The position numbers and the translations under genes are program-made. The notes below the pieces were generated by a model. The model made no database searches. It saw only the letters and a list, made by a program, of their open reading frames with translations, and had not been told where the DNA came from. Shown in pieces: positions 17,988-27,450 of a DNA stretch of 64,000 nt (position 1 is the stretch's first letter; each line of letters opens with the position of its first letter). The stretch comes from Photobacterium sanctipauli (GTDB lineage Bacteria > Pseudomonadota > Gammaproteobacteria > Enterobacterales > Vibrionaceae), in assembly GCF_003026495.1 (NCBI RefSeq), contig NZ_PYMA01000005.1:62001-126000 (forward strand), in the 5' to 3' direction.

Positions 17988-18701
17988 TTACACATCTCGC
18001 AGTCGCTCAAATTCAATAACATTCACCTTGATGCCAAGTGCTCTGATTTGAGCGATGATTTCATCGATATCTTGTGGATTACTCCATGTTCGACGTCCAT
18101 AGTATGAGAAGCAATTCAGCTCTAAACCTTCAGGGTTTCGAGGCCATATATTAACAGTGCCACTTTTGCGATGAATGCGAATATCGTAGGTGTGGTGCCA
18201 AAAGAAACTTTCATGAGCAATGGCCTTTTCAAAGCCTGTCATTTTGAAAGCCATTAAGGCGAAAGCACCACCACCGATAAAGATAAGCGGACCAGCAATT
18301 AGCCCTGCAACCAAACAGAGTACGATACCAAAGTAGGCGGATACCCGAACTGCCTTGTACATGAATTCGGGGATGTTTTCTTCCTCGGTGTAGCGTACCC
18401 CGAAAGCGGTGAGTTGGTATTTGTAGGTTTTGGGTTCGTAAACGGTGTGTCGAAAATATAGAGCTAAAGCAACTCCGAACAAAGAGAAAAAAGTAAAGGC
18501 AAGCATGCTATCTTTTTTATCATATATAATGAATAAACTACCAAATGTTATGAACAATAATACTGAAAATAAACAGATATACTCTTCAGCCCGCCTGCGT
18601 TTGGGCGTACACCCCCATTGGTATATAGCCATAGCATCACAAAGCTGTTGCTTTTTTTGTCTGACGAGTTGTGCATGTGTTGTATTTAATGTCACGCTCA
18701 T
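17988..18701 (-). CDS. Membrane protein coupled to the type VI effector; probable immunity protein
   Basis: A 237-residue protein with no family I can name. It has about four hydrophobic helices: roughly 42-60 and 65-83 form one pair, and a longer hydrophobic region of about 127-157 (YFGIVLCLVAGLIAGPLIF, then a Gly-rich turn) could form two. The rest is soluble, with a C-terminal domain of mixed strands and helices. Its ATG overlaps the effector stop as ATGA, so the two are translated together. VasX-type pore-forming effectors have membrane-embedded immunity proteins of similar size (TsiV2), so an immunity role is inferred from position and topology. Confidence 0.7.
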   Translation of the reverse strand: MSVTLNTTHAQLVRQKKQQLCDAMAIYQWGCTPKRRRAEEYICLFSVLLFITFGSLFIIYDKKDSMLAFTFFSLFGVALALYFRHTVYEPKTYKYQLTAFGVRYTEEENIPEFMYKAVRVSAYFGIVLCLVAGLIAGPLIFIGGGAFALMAFKMTGFEKAIAHESFFWHHTYDIRIHRKSGTVNIWPRNPEGLELNCFSYYGRRTWSNPQDIDEIIAQIRALGIKVNVIEFERLRDV

Positions 18702-21700
18702 AATGAGGCCTGTAATTCAATTAGATTCTGCTGGTTAGCTGGTACCGTTGAGGCAATGATGAACCCTCCTTGTTTACTAGCTGATAATGTATAGTTAAAA
18801 AAAGGAATATCGGTATATTGTAGTGAGATAGTGATGTTGGCGTAGGCACTGGTATAGCTGATATCTACTTCAAAATAGCGTTGCTCTTGGTGGGTAACCC
18901 AACGTCCATTTAGTATGGTATTGGTTGTTTGTCCGCTGATAGTGAGGGCAAAGTTCATGCTGCTATCAGGTAGTTGGATCTGAATCGTTTTGTGAATGGA
19001 GTAGAGGCCTGGGCTGTTATAAACTGGTTGGCGAATGCACTGACGATTACTTTTAATAATTTTAGCTTGAGGTTGATAGATGATTTTCTGATATTCGGAA
19101 AGTTCTTTCTCTATCGACCAGTTTCGGTTTTCATTACCCCATAAACATCTAACTAACCACTTCTCGATTGGTGACTTTTTAATTATTGATAGCAATAAGG
19201 ATGCAATTAAAACTACTAAACCACCCCAAAATAAGGCTGTTACCATCCATGGTGCTATTATTGCTGCAATAGAATATTGGCTTGAAGTATTAAATATTGT
19301 TATACCAAAGACGAGTATGTTGGCTCCTAAACCGCTTCCTTTTATTAGAAGTAAGGAACGTTCACTTAGACTATCGGTGTTTTTCCAATGCTCGAAAATA
19401 TTAACAACTTCCCAGCCAGCAGCAATGAATCCAGTTATCGCCATTGTGTACATACCCGCTCTAAACGAAGTAAGTAGCTGCTTTTGAATTTGAGTTGTAG
19501 TTTCCAGCTTAATTGCTTCTCTAATGCTGTATTTTAGTAATGATGAATGTTCACTTTGCAGCTTCTTAAATGTTTGGCTCCTAACCACATCTCCAATCGA
19601 AGATAGCGCCCACATAAAGCCAATGGCGGCTTGCTCCATTGCTTGGCGTTGTACTTTGCTGTCGCTGGGTAATTTTTCAATTTCACTCATTAGGCCAAGG
19701 AAGTTAATGCTGTTAAGTATTGCGACCATTGCCCCTGTACCGCCCAAGTTGCCGTAGTGGGTGGCTAGTGTTGTTTTGCCATGTATGGCTTGGGCGGCGA
19801 GAGCTTGGGTATTTGTTTTGATAGCGGCACGAGTTTGCTTACTCACCTCATTGTTTTTGACGGCCATGAAAGATGGGTAATCAGCGATAACATTGATTAA
19901 GCTTTGCTTTGCTCGTCTGGATTGATGGGCGTGACTGTATATCACTGTTGGGGAGGTTGGTGATGTATGAACAGTACTAGTGACATCAAAAATGGCTTGG
20001 CGAAGTTTGGTATTAAAATTTTGCTGGCTGTTGCGGTAGTTTTTATCAAATTCAATGTGCTGGTCGTGTAAGCGACTTTCGAGAAAGAGGGTGCGAATGT
20101 CACTCAATAGCCCGGGTACCAGCCCGTTTGGTCGTTGTAACGGAGTTATAGAAACGACAATGTTGTGCCAACTTTCACTGACGTTTTGACGTACTGCCTG
20201 GCGAAGGGCCAGTAGGGTATTCTGTACTGGTTCCGTAAGTGCTTTGAACCAACGGCTATCAGTAATTTCTTTATGTTCGAATAAGACTTCAAAATCGCTG
20301 ATGCGATTAACCAAACTTGCCCAATCGCTAACGCCAGTAAAAATGCTGTTATCGACAGTGTCTTTATCGAGGGCTGATTTAAGGTGTTGGCTGCCTCCGA
20401 ATGGGGCGAGGGCAAGCAGATTATCGTCTCGTTGAAGCAGGCGACTAAGCTTTGTTCGCTCATTTTCACTGTGCATAGCTTGAAGGAGGGAGGAGCAAAT
20501 TTCACTCATCAAGTTAAGGTATAGGCTGATACCCATAGGTGTTTCGATATCTAGCCATAAGCGCATCGGATCGCCACCAAATTGGCTGACGGCTTGGGTT
20601 AATACATCGGCCCAAAGCTGAATTTTGGCCTCAGATTTTGCCATCTGGCTTTCGATTTTTGCACTGAACTGATTCAGTTCATCCCAACGGATTTCATCAT
20701 TAAAACGCCTTTTTTGGCTCCATTGTGCTTCATGGGCCGATGAGGGGGTGAAATCCCATTTTTCTTTCAGTAAGGCTTTACTCTCAAGTAGCTTTTGCTT
20801 TTTTAAGTAATCCAAAGAAACACTGAAATGGCCGCTACCTTGTTGTAACAGGGCATTTTCATGTTCTTGCCATGCGATGAGGTAGTTATGGAGGTCTTGT
20901 TCGAACTCAATGTAGTTCTCTTCATCAATTTTAAATGACCATTCACTTTCAGGTACTTGTACTCGGGCGATATTTCTTACAAGGTGCGCTATTTGCCATT
21001 GGTGGGCAGATGTTTCGTCAGCAGTAATGGCATGCTGTTCCAGTTGGGGAGCCATTAGGCCTAGAGTTAGATCTTGTAGATCTGCTAGTGGATCATCCAG
21101 TGCAACCACTAAAGCGATATCACTTTCTATATCACGCTTCCAATCATCAGGGCTAGTTGCAGGCTTTGCTCGGATTAAATCTGACTCGGTATTATCAACA
21201 GTATTGGTGGATGTGTTTTCTGTGAGTGGTGTTGAGCTATTACTGAAATCATGGACAGGGTTACCTTGCATATCAGCAACAGTGGTTGCCAGAGTATCAA
21301 GATCGCCGCAATGCGTACTATTGTTGCCATCGCAACGGACATTACGCATCCACCGGGCGCGAAGGGAGCGATTAGTCGTGATGGATTGCTTGATACGGTC
21401 TGTCCATTGCTGAAAAGAATAGGCCAGTTTTATGTTGTTGCCCTTGGGGTAACTGAGGCAGCTTTTACCTCCAATATTGCTACCTTCAACTTGGTACTCC
21501 TCAATTCGTTTGGTTGTGCTGTTATAGATATATAGCCAGCCATCTCTAAGTTGCCTTAGTGTGTAGGGGATTTGAGTGTTGAAGGGCCCCTTGGAAAAAT
21601 TCCCCGTAGTGCGAGGCGCGAGTAGTTCAGTATCGTAGGCATATCGAACCGGAATGATAGAAACAAGCTCATTTTCGGATGGGAGAGGATTGTCTTGCTG

Positions 21701-22186
21701 AGTGGGTTTAGAGCGAATCGGCTTTTTACTTGGCTGCGATGATTCAGACGACGTGCCTGTATCAGATGGTGACAAGCTATTCGATGAGTGGGTGCTGTTT
21801 TCACTGCTAGTAACTTTAGAGGGAGTATCCTTTTTTGAATGCTTGTCTTTTCCATTGGCTGCTAGAGCGTCAACCCCGCCAGAAGCACTTTGTCCTTTGT
21901 TGCCAATGAAGACATTACCGCTACCTGCCACAATTTTACCTTTGTGTGAAGAACCGTCGCCCATACGGGCAGCTGGCTTGCCGTTAATGAACACAGACGA
22001 TGAGCCTTCAGTAATTGTGTCCATGGGGCCGACGCAAACTAGGTTGTCTCCCTTCTTGGCTGCAGGTAAGCCGTTGATGAAGACATTGGATGATCCGGAG
22101 ATGGCAGGCCCACCTACATGGGGGACTTTTGAGGTTTTTCTTGGGCAAACATGATTATCACCAAGCCGTGCCGCAGGCTTTGCCAT
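18698..22186 (-). CDS. PAAR-domain type VI secretion effector with VasX-like toxin region
   Basis: A 1162-residue specialised effector. Residues 1-95 are a PAAR-like spike-tip domain with repeated VFINGLPAAKKGD, VFINGKPAARMGD and NVFIGNKG turns. Residues about 100-172 are a Ser/Thr/Lys-rich linker. Residues about 173-350 match the VasX N-terminal region (IIPVRYAYDTELLAPR, then YTLRQLRDGWLYIY). A long helical middle follows. Near 930-1040 are two or three transmembrane helices, including IAPWMVTALFWGGLVVLIAS, then a beta-rich C-terminal domain of about 110 residues. This layout suggests a membrane-damaging toxin. AGGAGATCAGAGTC precedes the ATG. No Hcp, VgrG or chaperone gene is in the window, so it is an orphan cargo gene. 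Confidence 0.85.
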   Translation of the reverse strand: MAKPAARLGDNHVCPRKTSKVPHVGGPAISGSSNVFINGLPAAKKGDNLVCVGPMDTITEGSSSVFINGKPAARMGDGSSHKGKIVAGSGNVFIGNKGQSASGGVDALAANGKDKHSKKDTPSKVTSSENSTHSSNSLSPSDTGTSSESSQPSKKPIRSKPTQQDNPLPSENELVSIIPVRYAYDTELLAPRTTGNFSKGPFNTQIPYTLRQLRDGWLYIYNSTTKRIEEYQVEGSNIGGKSCLSYPKGNNIKLAYSFQQWTDRIKQSITTNRSLRARWMRNVRCDGNNSTHCGDLDTLATTVADMQGNPVHDFSNSSTPLTENTSTNTVDNTESDLIRAKPATSPDDWKRDIESDIALVVALDDPLADLQDLTLGLMAPQLEQHAITADETSAHQWQIAHLVRNIARVQVPESEWSFKIDEENYIEFEQDLHNYLIAWQEHENALLQQGSGHFSVSLDYLKKQKLLESKALLKEKWDFTPSSAHEAQWSQKRRFNDEIRWDELNQFSAKIESQMAKSEAKIQLWADVLTQAVSQFGGDPMRLWLDIETPMGISLYLNLMSEICSSLLQAMHSENERTKLSRLLQRDDNLLALAPFGGSQHLKSALDKDTVDNSIFTGVSDWASLVNRISDFEVLFEHKEITDSRWFKALTEPVQNTLLALRQAVRQNVSESWHNIVVSITPLQRPNGLVPGLLSDIRTLFLESRLHDQHIEFDKNYRNSQQNFNTKLRQAIFDVTSTVHTSPTSPTVIYSHAHQSRRAKQSLINVIADYPSFMAVKNNEVSKQTRAAIKTNTQALAAQAIHGKTTLATHYGNLGGTGAMVAILNSINFLGLMSEIEKLPSDSKVQRQAMEQAAIGFMWALSSIGDVVRSQTFKKLQSEHSSLLKYSIREAIKLETTTQIQKQLLTSFRAGMYTMAITGFIAAGWEVVNIFEHWKNTDSLSERSLLLIKGSGLGANILVFGITIFNTSSQYSIAAIIAPWMVTALFWGGLVVLIASLLLSIIKKSPIEKWLVRCLWGNENRNWSIEKELSEYQKIIYQPQAKIIKSNRQCIRQPVYNSPGLYSIHKTIQIQLPDSSMNFALTISGQTTNTILNGRWVTHQEQRYFEVDISYTSAYANITISLQYTDIPFFNYTLSASKQGGFIIASTVPANQQNLIELQASL

Positions 22187-22338
22187 GACTCTGATCTCCT
22201 ATTAGTGACTCGTCGCCATTCTAATCAGGGGATGTTTGGTTACAAAATGCACATTATTGAAAGGGTACGACAACTGCGAGTGATGTCGGATGTTCTTGCA
22301 ACTTATTTGTATAGATTACTTTTTATCTTGGGCAAGCT

Positions 22339-22369
22339 AAAAAGCCTGCCACAATATATGACAGGCTTT
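22339..22369 (-). terminator. Terminator of pucG
   Basis: An 8-bp stem (AAAGCCTG/CAGGCTTT) plus inner pairs is followed by a T-run on the minus strand. It separates pucG from the effector gene downstream on the same strand. Confidence 0.85.
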
Positions 22370-22399
22370 GTTTATAGCAGACGGGTAACGGGGAACGGC

Positions 22400-23620
22400 T
22401 TAGCTGTAGTATTCCATGGCAGCAATGACAGCTTGCCCAGGCTGGATCGCAGCTTTATGGCGAAGCAGAACCGCTTCTAAAGCGGCGAGGGTGTGAAGGA
22501 CCGCTTCTTGTCGCGCGTTATAGCCCATGGTGCCAATACGCCAGATTTTACCTTGTAGAGGCCCAAACGAAGTGCCAATTTCAATACCGAAGCGAAGTAG
22601 CAGCTCGCGGCGGATCTCTTCACCGTCAACGTTGTCAGGAATATAAACACCCACAACATTGTTCATTTTGTAAGCTTGGTTACCAAACAGTTGAAGCCCC
22701 ATTGCTTTTAGGCCCGTTGCCAAAGCATCGCCAGCTTGTTTGTGGCGGGCGATAACATTCACGGCGCCTTCTTCAAGGTATAAACGGGCACATTCGCGTG
22801 CAGCGTACAGCATGGAGGTGGCTTCAGTGTGGTGATTAAGTCGCTCTTCTCCCCAATAATCCAAAATCATGGGTAGGTCGAAGTAGTTAGATTGGATCAT
22901 TGGCTCGACACCGTCTTCATGGTGGTCGGCTCGAATGCCTTTTTCAACATGTTTACGTTTATTGATCTGCTTAACGAATTCGTCGCTTAAAGAAATGGGT
23001 GCACTTCCTGATGGGCCACCTAGGCATTTTTGTAGGCCAACAGAAACAGCATCAAGTTGCCATTCATCAATTTTTAGTTCATTACCCGCAACCGATGCTG
23101 TTGCATCACAGTAGAAGAGTACGCCGTGTCGCTTACAGATTTCGCCAATCTCTGCTAACGGTTGATTCATGGTGGTTGACGTGTCGCCTTGAACGGTGGC
23201 GAGAAGCTTAGGCTGAATGCGCTTAATTTCTTGCTCGATTAACGCTGGATCGCATACTTCACCCCACTCGACGTCGATGGTGTAGATCTCTGCGCCTGTA
23301 CGATGGGCAATTTCGCAAAGTAAATGACCAAAACGGCCCATGACTGGTACAAGTACCTTATCACCCGGTTTGATGATAGAAACCAAAACGGCTTCGATGC
23401 CTGCACGGGCAGTACCATCAATGAGCAGTGTCGCTTCGTTATTGGTTTCAAATACTTGCTGATATAAACGTTGTGTTTGCTTCATATAACCCGTCATAAC
23501 CGGGTCATATTGGCCGATAAGTTGGTTAGAGATCGCCTGAAGAACGCGAGGATAGGCGTTGATAGGGCCTGGTCCCATCAGCAGTCGCTGAGGTGGATTT
23601 AGAACTTCAAATAATTCCAT
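22400..23620 (-). CDS. pucG: (S)-ureidoglycine-glyoxylate aminotransferase (PucG-like)
   Basis: A 406-residue fold-type I, PLP-dependent aminotransferase of the alanine/serine-glyoxylate group. The PLP lysine is K198 (VGLQKCLGGPSG), the phosphate-binding region is DGTARAG near 68, and the cofactor Asp is in FYCDATAS near 172. The overall sequence and QYDP (Q37) and LNHHTEA (N262) resemble Bacillus PucG, which moves the amino group of ureidoglycine to glyoxylate, giving oxalurate and glycine. From memory, residues near these positions discriminate ureidoglycine from alanine; this needs an alignment. The allantoin context supports PucG over plain alanine-glyoxylate aminotransferase. It is a single gene with its own promoter region and terminator. 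Confidence 0.85.
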   Translation of the reverse strand: MELFEVLNPPQRLLMGPGPINAYPRVLQAISNQLIGQYDPVMTGYMKQTQRLYQQVFETNNEATLLIDGTARAGIEAVLVSIIKPGDKVLVPVMGRFGHLLCEIAHRTGAEIYTIDVEWGEVCDPALIEQEIKRIQPKLLATVQGDTSTTMNQPLAEIGEICKRHGVLFYCDATASVAGNELKIDEWQLDAVSVGLQKCLGGPSGSAPISLSDEFVKQINKRKHVEKGIRADHHEDGVEPMIQSNYFDLPMILDYWGEERLNHHTEATSMLYAARECARLYLEEGAVNVIARHKQAGDALATGLKAMGLQLFGNQAYKMNNVVGVYIPDNVDGEEIRRELLLRFGIEIGTSFGPLQGKIWRIGTMGYNARQEAVLHTLAALEAVLLRHKAAIQPGQAVIAAMEYYS

Positions 23621-24022
23621 GCTTGTTTGTCTCCTTGACGATGCAAATTGATCACAATGGTAAAGGTTCTGGCTGAACGGCAGTTGTCTTTATCATTGAA
23701 AATTTAATGAGGCTATATGCAATGTATGCTCTATAGGCGCTAAAATAGGTTGGCATTGCTATCGAGTGTAATTGAGAGAAAAAGAGAAATAAATAGATAT
23801 ATATGCAATTATTGACGGTGAACAATTTATAAAAATAGTTTTAATAAAGTCGGGGAGATCATTAAATTTGATGTGTTATTAAATAAATGGTTAGGCTATA
23901 ACTGTCATTATTAGCATCGATTATTTATAGCCTTGCGTATTCGACAAAATATAAGCATTTATTGTCAATGATAAGTTAGGTGTGTTTATATGATGTTTGT
24001 TGATTATATTGAGGTGGTAAAT
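23621..24022. promoter_or_regulatory. AT-rich promoter region upstream of pucG
   Basis: About 400 bases between pucG and the allE terminator. It is strongly AT-rich, with no credible reading frame. It must hold the pucG promoter; no specific regulator site was recognised. Confidence 0.4.
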
Positions 24023-24062
24023 AAAAAGCCAAACCATCGGTGGAGCGCGACGGCTTGGCTTT
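24023..24062 (-). terminator. Terminator of the allC-MFS-allE operon
   Basis: The stem AAAGCCAA-a-CC/GG-c-TTGGCTTT is followed by TTTTT on the minus strand, 26 bases past the allE stop. Confidence 0.85.
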
Positions 24063-24088
24063 AGGGTATTTAGATTAACGTCTGAGGT

Positions 24089-24877
24089 TTAGATTTCGAC
24101 GTCGCGGTTACAGTCTTTTGAATAGATATAGCTGAATGATTCATCACGGCCGACAGCGTAACAAGCTTGCGGTGAATAGGCTGCCATGAATAAGTAATCA
24201 CCTTTCTTAACTGGGATCCAATTGTTATCAAAATTGTAGACCCCTTCGCCACTGAGTACATAGGCACCGTGCTCTTGAACATGAGTTTCGATGTAACCAT
24301 GACACGCACCCGGCTTGAAGGTCAGGATGTGGAAGTTCATATCAAAGCCAAGGGTTTTTGGTAGCAAATCTTCTACGATAACGTCGGTCATTCCTTCATA
24401 ATGTACCTTCTCAAGGTTGTCGATATGATTAACGACGACGTGTGCCTGATGGCCCGCCACAGGTTGGTATTTACGTTTATAAAGAAATGCTTGGCTGTCA
24501 TTACCTTGGTTGTCATTTTCAAAGTAAAGCGTCACACCACTAGGGCAGTAGATATAGCCACCTGCCGTCAGGGTGTGTTTTTTCCCCTCGGCTTCGACAA
24601 CAACTTGCCCTTTGGTAATGTACATAAAGCATTCAATTTCACCACCGCCAAAGCCAACGTTATTATTACCACCATTGTGTAGCGTCACTAGGTAGTCAAC
24701 AAAACTTGCACCGAGTTTTGGCGATGCAAGAATAGTAACATCACACTGTTCAAAGCCAGGAATGACATTATTTACTAAGCCATCGTGAGGAATAATTGCA
24801 AAGTTATCTTTCTTAATCACAGCACGGGTTGAAAGCAGGTCATTCACGTAGCCTGTATTTTGGTTTAAGTACCCCAT
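24089..24877 (-). CDS. allE: (S)-ureidoglycine aminohydrolase
   Basis: A 262-residue bicupin, near-collinear with E. coli AllE (YlbA). It releases ammonia from (S)-ureidoglycine to give (S)-ureidoglycolate. Strong marks are VIPGFEQCDVTILASPKLGA near 38-57, the second-cupin metal site HGYIETHVQEHGAYVLSG near 193-210 (manganese ligands Glu/His/His), and the family C-terminus YIYSKDCNRDVEI. AGGAGCTCCAC precedes the ATG. It is the last gene of the allC-MFS-allE operon. Both AllE and PucG use the same substrate, a branch point discussed under findings. Confidence 0.96.
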   Translation of the reverse strand: MGYLNQNTGYVNDLLSTRAVIKKDNFAIIPHDGLVNNVIPGFEQCDVTILASPKLGASFVDYLVTLHNGGNNNVGFGGGEIECFMYITKGQVVVEAEGKKHTLTAGGYIYCPSGVTLYFENDNQGNDSQAFLYKRKYQPVAGHQAHVVVNHIDNLEKVHYEGMTDVIVEDLLPKTLGFDMNFHILTFKPGACHGYIETHVQEHGAYVLSGEGVYNFDNNWIPVKKGDYLFMAAYSPQACYAVGRDESFSYIYSKDCNRDVEI

Positions 24878-24958
24878 GTGGAGCTCCTATAAATTTGGTG
24901 TGAAGGCCCGTTAGATAGCGAGCCAAATAAAGAGAATATTAGAGTTAACTGACCTTAG

Positions 24959-26209
24959 TTAGGCTGTTTTAAGCTCAGGTGTTTTTTTTCTATTAATGGC
25001 AAAGAATACGCATGTACCAACAATGATGAAAAATGCTGATAGATAAAAGCTCATTACTTTTGAACCTGTCATATCGGAAATAAAACCCGTTAGATAAGGT
25101 GTAATGACCGCAGAGCTCATGCCAAAGAAATTAAAGAGACTAAATGTTGTTCCGTAACCACTTTTTGAAACGTTATCAGCTACAAACGAGATAATGATGG
25201 GCTCTACAGCAAGCTTACCGAGCAAGCCGTAAAGCATTAGGCTCACCATTAAGATAGTCGTGTTTGGTGCCAGTACGGTTAGGACCAAGGTCACGGCAGC
25301 TGCTAGCTCAAGCGAGATAATAAATTTCACTTTTTTGTCGCGATATTTATCGGACATGCGGCTGAAGTAGAGCGCACCGGGTATGGCGGCAATCGCCACA
25401 AGTGCAGAGGCAAAGCCAATTGCGAACCCTTCAAAGCCACGTTCTAGCTGTAAGTATGAAGGCAACCAGGTCACAATCATGTAGTAGCCATAGTTTGTAG
25501 CAAAGTACATGATGTAAGCCGATATCATTACCGGGCTAAACAGTACCGATCTTTGGTTCGTAGGTGTTTTAGCTTGTTGCGGTTCTTGCTTGGGTACAGG
25601 TTCTTTATTTTTTAGGATAAGTGCATACAAGCCAATAATGACAGCGAGCAATGCCACTATAAAGAACAACAGGTAATGCCATTCAACACCAACATTTTTG
25701 ACTAGATAGCTTGAACCAATAAGACCAAATGCCATACCAAAGGCTGCGCCACTATTAATAATGGCGGTGGCAATGCCACGGTATTGCAAGGGCACGTGCT
25801 CTGACGAAAGTGAGTAGGCAGAGCTGAAAAACGACCCACACCCTAAGCCTGCAAACAGGGATCCGATGTAAATCATTGTTAGGCCATCAGCGTTACCCAC
25901 CAGGAAGGCACCAACTAGAAAGCAACTAAACCCTGGTATCAATACCTTTCTTTGTCCAACCCTGTCGACCATGATGCCCGCTGGGATTTGGGCACAGGTA
26001 TAGGCAAGGAAGTAAAGACTCGCAATTAAGCCGATTTCAGCATCAGACGCACCACCGAGTGAAGCCTGAATTTCAGGATAGATCGGCGTTAAAACGGTTC
26101 GATAAATCCAGATTGCTATCCAGCCAAGGGAAAGTACAACAACAATCTTTTTCCAGTATGGAATCGCCTCGGCTAAGGTGTCTGATTGGGGCGGTAAATC
26201 TTTTGACAT
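24959..26209 (-). CDS. Major facilitator superfamily transporter in the allantoate operon
   Basis: A 416-residue permease with about 12 transmembrane helices. The MFS motif A is visible as GIMVDRVGQRKVLIPG after helix 2, with its second-half counterpart FSRMSDKYRDKKVKF. The central cytoplasmic loop (about 205-225) is charged and Gln/Pro-rich. It sits between allC (11 bases upstream, AGGAGGCATCAGT ribosome site) and allE, so it probably moves a pathway compound such as allantoate or another ureide. That is inferred only from position, because sequence alone does not define the substrate. The E. coli cluster lacks an equivalent here as far as I recall. Confidence 0.85.
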   Translation of the reverse strand: MSKDLPPQSDTLAEAIPYWKKIVVVLSLGWIAIWIYRTVLTPIYPEIQASLGGASDAEIGLIASLYFLAYTCAQIPAGIMVDRVGQRKVLIPGFSCFLVGAFLVGNADGLTMIYIGSLFAGLGCGSFFSSAYSLSSEHVPLQYRGIATAIINSGAAFGMAFGLIGSSYLVKNVGVEWHYLLFFIVALLAVIIGLYALILKNKEPVPKQEPQQAKTPTNQRSVLFSPVMISAYIMYFATNYGYYMIVTWLPSYLQLERGFEGFAIGFASALVAIAAIPGALYFSRMSDKYRDKKVKFIISLELAAAVTLVLTVLAPNTTILMVSLMLYGLLGKLAVEPIIISFVADNVSKSGYGTTFSLFNFFGMSSAVITPYLTGFISDMTGSKVMSFYLSAFFIIVGTCVFFAINRKKTPELKTA

Positions 26210-26220
26210 ACTGATGCCTC

Positions 26221-27450
26221 CTATTCGACGTATGCAAGACGATAAAGAACGTCAGCGAGTGCTTTCACACCAACAGTCAGATCTTCTGTTTTGGTCTTTT
26301 CTGCCGGGTTATGGCTAATGCCGTTGATACTTGGCGTAAAAATCATTGCTGTTGGTACATGAGGCGCAAACAATTGGGCGTCATGGCCCGCACCACTGTG
26401 CATTTTCTTAAAGTGCAGGTTACGTTCATCAAGCGTGGTACAAATCATATCTACCAACTCAGCATCCATTGGGATTGGGTCTTCGTCCATCCACAGGTCA
26501 ATATTGGCTTCAATACCCATTTCTTGGCAGATACGATTTATGTCTTGTTCCAGTTCCTCGGTGAAATCGACTAGCTGTTTTCTATCGGTGTGGCGGCAGT
26601 CAATGGTAAATTCTGTCTCGCCAGGTACCACATTGACCGTGTTTGGTTTTGGTGTGACCTTACCGTAAGTTAGAACCAATGGATCGCCCACTTTTTGTGC
26701 TTTTTCAATCGACTCATGGCAGATCTTACTGAAGGCATACATGGTGTCTTTGCGGTAGCCCATCGGTGTAGTTCCTGCGTGATTGGCTTCGCCTTTAAGG
26801 GTTACCGTGTAACGACGCTGTCCAACAATACTACTCACCACGCCCAGCGGGTATTTTTCAATTTCTAACACCGCGCCTTGCTCTATATGAAGCTCAACGA
26901 ATGCTTTGATGTCATTACGTCCTTGCTGCTTTGCTTTGAAATCAAAGTTGCACTGGCGCATGGCATCGACAAACTTGATGCCATCTTTATCAACAATGTC
27001 TGAAACAGCGTCGTTATCGGCAAGGCCAAGAATATTCTTGCTGCCCCAGAACACAGTAGGGAAGCGGCTGCCTTCTTCTTCAGCCAATGAAACAACTTCT
27101 AACGTGCGCAGTGGCTGACCGTAAGTATCCTGTAGGTATTTAATGGCTAGATAAGCAGCGACAATACCAAATTGGCCGTCAAGGTTGCCGCCGTTAACAA
27201 CGCTATCAACGTGAGAGCCAGACATAATGACTTCATCAGGATAAAAACTCCCTTTCACTTGACCGAATACATTGCCGATTTCATCGGTGTAAGCACGCAT
27301 TTGAGCTAGCTTAAATTTTTCTAGTAGTGCGTGTTGAGCTTCCAACCATTCATTAGAGTAAAGTAAACGGGTGATCCCACCTTCACAATCTGCACCAAAC
27401 TTTGATAACCACTCGGAGGTGCTTTCGATTTCTTGATAAATTGTATCCAC
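26221..27450 (-). CDS. allC: Allantoate amidohydrolase
   Basis: About 409 residues; a zinc/manganese M20-type amidohydrolase converting allantoate to ureidoglycine, CO2 and ammonia. It is collinear with E. coli AllC. Metal-site blocks are MSGSHVDSVVNGGNLDGQFG and LAEEEGSRFPTVFWGSKN, then FVELHIEQGAVLE, GEANHAGTTPMGYRKD in the dimerisation/substrate region, and MHSGAGHDAQLFAP near the C-terminus. The longest frame begins at a TTG (27462), but GGAG lies six bases before the GTG at 27450, giving MDTIYQEIEST as in the family. It is the first gene of the operon with the MFS transporter and allE. Confidence 0.95.
   Translation of the reverse strand: MDTIYQEIESTSEWLSKFGADCEGGITRLLYSNEWLEAQHALLEKFKLAQMRAYTDEIGNVFGQVKGSFYPDEVIMSGSHVDSVVNGGNLDGQFGIVAAYLAIKYLQDTYGQPLRTLEVVSLAEEEGSRFPTVFWGSKNILGLADNDAVSDIVDKDGIKFVDAMRQCNFDFKAKQQGRNDIKAFVELHIEQGAVLEIEKYPLGVVSSIVGQRRYTVTLKGEANHAGTTPMGYRKDTMYAFSKICHESIEKAQKVGDPLVLTYGKVTPKPNTVNVVPGETEFTIDCRHTDRKQLVDFTEELEQDINRICQEMGIEANIDLWMDEDPIPMDAELVDMICTTLDERNLHFKKMHSGAGHDAQLFAPHVPTAMIFTPSINGISHNPAEKTKTEDLTVGVKALADVLYRLAYVE

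Noticed and set aside
18698..22186. A complete type VI secretion locus
   Set aside because: Only the PAAR-type effector and its partner are present; no Hcp, VgrG, sheath or ATPase genes.
22400..23620. Phosphonate aminotransferase (PhnW) or plain alanine-glyoxylate aminotransferase
   Set aside because: The active-site context and allantoin neighbours fit PucG better; the phosphonate genes are more than 35 kb away.
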